Shown: piece by piece, positions 56,230-57,275 of the stretch
Layout: each line of letters starts with the position of its first letter
Numbering within the stretch: position 1 is the first letter of the stretch
From: Pseudomonas pudica
GTDB taxonomy: Bacteria; Pseudomonadota; Gammaproteobacteria; Pseudomonadales; Pseudomonadaceae
NCBI RefSeq assembly: GCF_015680405.1
Contig: NZ_JADLJS010000036.1
Span: forward strand, 1-57,275
DNA: 57,275 bases
Direction of reading: 5' to 3'
The notes under the pieces: model-generated
What the model was told of the DNA's origin: nothing
The model's input: the letters and a program-made list of their open reading frames with translations, nothing else
Databases searched by the model: none
Program-made: the position numbers and the translations under genes

Positions 56230-57203
56230 CAACCTTCTGGAGTCTGTACGTTACCGTCCTGACCCTGGGCACCATCTTCTCGTTGACCTGGCTGCTGCTG
56301 TCGACCCGCAAGGGCCAGCGCGAAGAGGTCACCGACGAAACCGTCGGGCATGCCTTCGATGGCATCGAGGAGTACGACAACCCGCTGCCGAAATGGTGGT
56401 TCTGGCTGTTCGTCGGCACCATCGTCTTCGCCCTCGGCTACCTGGTGCTGTACCCAGGCCTGGGCAACTGGAAAGGCGTCCTGCCGGGCTACTCGTACCT
56501 GGATAACGACAAGCAGACAGAGTTTTCCAACGGCCAGCCGGGCTGGACCGGCGTGCACGAATGGGAAAAGGAAATGGCCAAGGCCGACGCCCGCTTCGGG
56601 CCGATCTTCGCCAAGTTCGCCGCCATGCCCATCACCGAGGTGGCCAAGGACCCACAGGCACTGAAGATGGGCGCGCGGCTGTTCGCTTCCAACTGCTCGG
56701 TGTGCCACGGCTCCGACGCCAAGGGTGCCTTCGGCTTCCCCAACCTCACCGACAACGACTGGCGCTGGGGCGGCGAGCCAGACACCATCAAGACCACCAT
56801 CATGGGCGGTCGCCACGGCGTGATGCCGGCCTGGGCCGAAGTGATCGGTGACCAGGGCGTGGCCGATGTGGCCGCATTCGTGGTCAGCAAGCTCGATGGC
56901 CGCACCCTGCCAGAGGGCGTGAAGGCCGATGCCGAGAACGGGCAAAAGATCTTCGCCGCCAACTGCGTGGCCTGCCACGGGCCAGAGGGCAAGGGTACGC
57001 CAGCCATGGGCGCGCCGAACCTGACCCATCCGCAGGCGTTCATCTACGGTTCGAGCTTTGCCCAGTTGCAGCAGACCATCCGCTACGGTCGCCAGGGGCA
57101 GATGCCGGCCCAGGAGCAGTTGCAGGGGAATGACAAGGTGCACTTGCTGGCGGCGTATGTTTACAGCCTGTCGCAGCAGGCCGAACCGGCCAAGGCCGAG
57201 TAA
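56226..57203 (+). CDS. ccoP: cbb3 oxidase di-haem subunit CcoP (copy B)
   Basis: 325 residues: two N-terminal TMs, then two cytochrome c domains with CSVCH and CVACH. It has the loop SYLDNDKQTEFSNGQPGW that copy A lacks. It is complete, ending TAA at 57201-57203, followed by low-quality sequence. Confidence 0.95.
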   Translation: MTTFWSLYVTVLTLGTIFSLTWLLLSTRKGQREEVTDETVGHAFDGIEEYDNPLPKWWFWLFVGTIVFALGYLVLYPGLGNWKGVLPGYSYLDNDKQTEFSNGQPGWTGVHEWEKEMAKADARFGPIFAKFAAMPITEVAKDPQALKMGARLFASNCSVCHGSDAKGAFGFPNLTDNDWRWGGEPDTIKTTIMGGRHGVMPAWAEVIGDQGVADVAAFVVSKLDGRTLPEGVKADAENGQKIFAANCVACHGPEGKGTPAMGAPNLTHPQAFIYGSSFAQLQQTIRYGRQGQMPAQEQLQGNDKVHLLAAYVYSLSQQAEPAKAE

Positions 57204-57275
57204 GGCAGGCCCGGGGGGGGGCGGGGGGGGGGGCGCCGGCCGCGGGGCGGGGGGGGAAGAAATATTTTGTGTGGG
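57204..57275. other. Low-complexity G-rich contig end
   Basis: Runs of nine or more G, then an AT-rich tail, unlike any other intergenic sequence here. Probably sequencing or assembly error; no feature is supported. Confidence 0.75.

Overview
The window is high-GC chromosomal DNA from a fluorescent pseudomonad, most likely of the Pseudomonas putida group. The evidence is the pyoverdine (pvd) genes, the P. putida-type REP repeats between genes, and a gene order (etfAB / ETF-QO, pvdRT-opmQ, pvdP/pvdMN, pvdH, pvdL, PvdS-type sigma factor, two tandem cbb3 oxidase operons) that I recall from P. putida. The last ~70 bases are G-rich and look like a poor contig end.

Layout. 0.1-4.1 kb: etfBA (minus) and the ETF:quinone oxidoreductase gene (plus) diverge around a PsrA-like operator. 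4.2-6.7 kb: an MHS-type MFS transporter, a receiver-like protein that lacks its phospho-acceptor Asp, and a small ECF sigma factor behind a Fur box. 6.9-20.3 kb: first pyoverdine block, with the PvdRT-OpmQ efflux pump, PvdP tyrosinase, PvdM, PvdN, an HSL-family esterase, an SCP2-JmjC fusion protein and PvdH. 20.4-22.4 kb: a QseBC-like two-component system. 22.6-28.7 kb: a molybdenum hydroxylase operon (Moco subunit, 2Fe-2S subunit, tri-haem cytochrome c, XdhC, MocA). 29.0-32.3 kb: DsbD, a membrane-anchored TlpA-like protein and DsbG. 32.6-47.6 kb: the 4317-residue chromophore synthetase PvdL, the PvdS/PfrI-type sigma factor behind a strong Fur box, and a siderophore-type GNAT acyltransferase. 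47.6-50.3 kb: a periplasmic solute-binding protein, a DEDDh exonuclease, PpnP and an alpha/beta hydrolase. 50.35-57.2 kb: two tandem ccoNOQP operons, the first with an Anr-like box.

How it works together. Under iron starvation, Fur should release pfrI. PfrI should then drive eight promoters that I can read in the window, each TAAAT or TAATT, exactly 16 bases, then CGT. These serve the pump, pvdP, pvdMN, the esterase, the SCP2-JmjC gene, pvdH, pvdL and the GNAT gene. PvdH makes diaminobutyrate; PvdL joins it to Glu and D-Tyr; PvdP, PvdM and PvdN act in the periplasm; PvdRT-OpmQ exports. Side-chain NRPS genes, the receptor FpvA, PvdE, PvdA and PvdF are not in the window.

The least explained item is the divergent pair at 16.4-18.6 kb: an esterase and an SCP2-JmjC putative Fe(II) oxygenase sharing a back-to-back iron-starvation promoter inside the pyoverdine locus.
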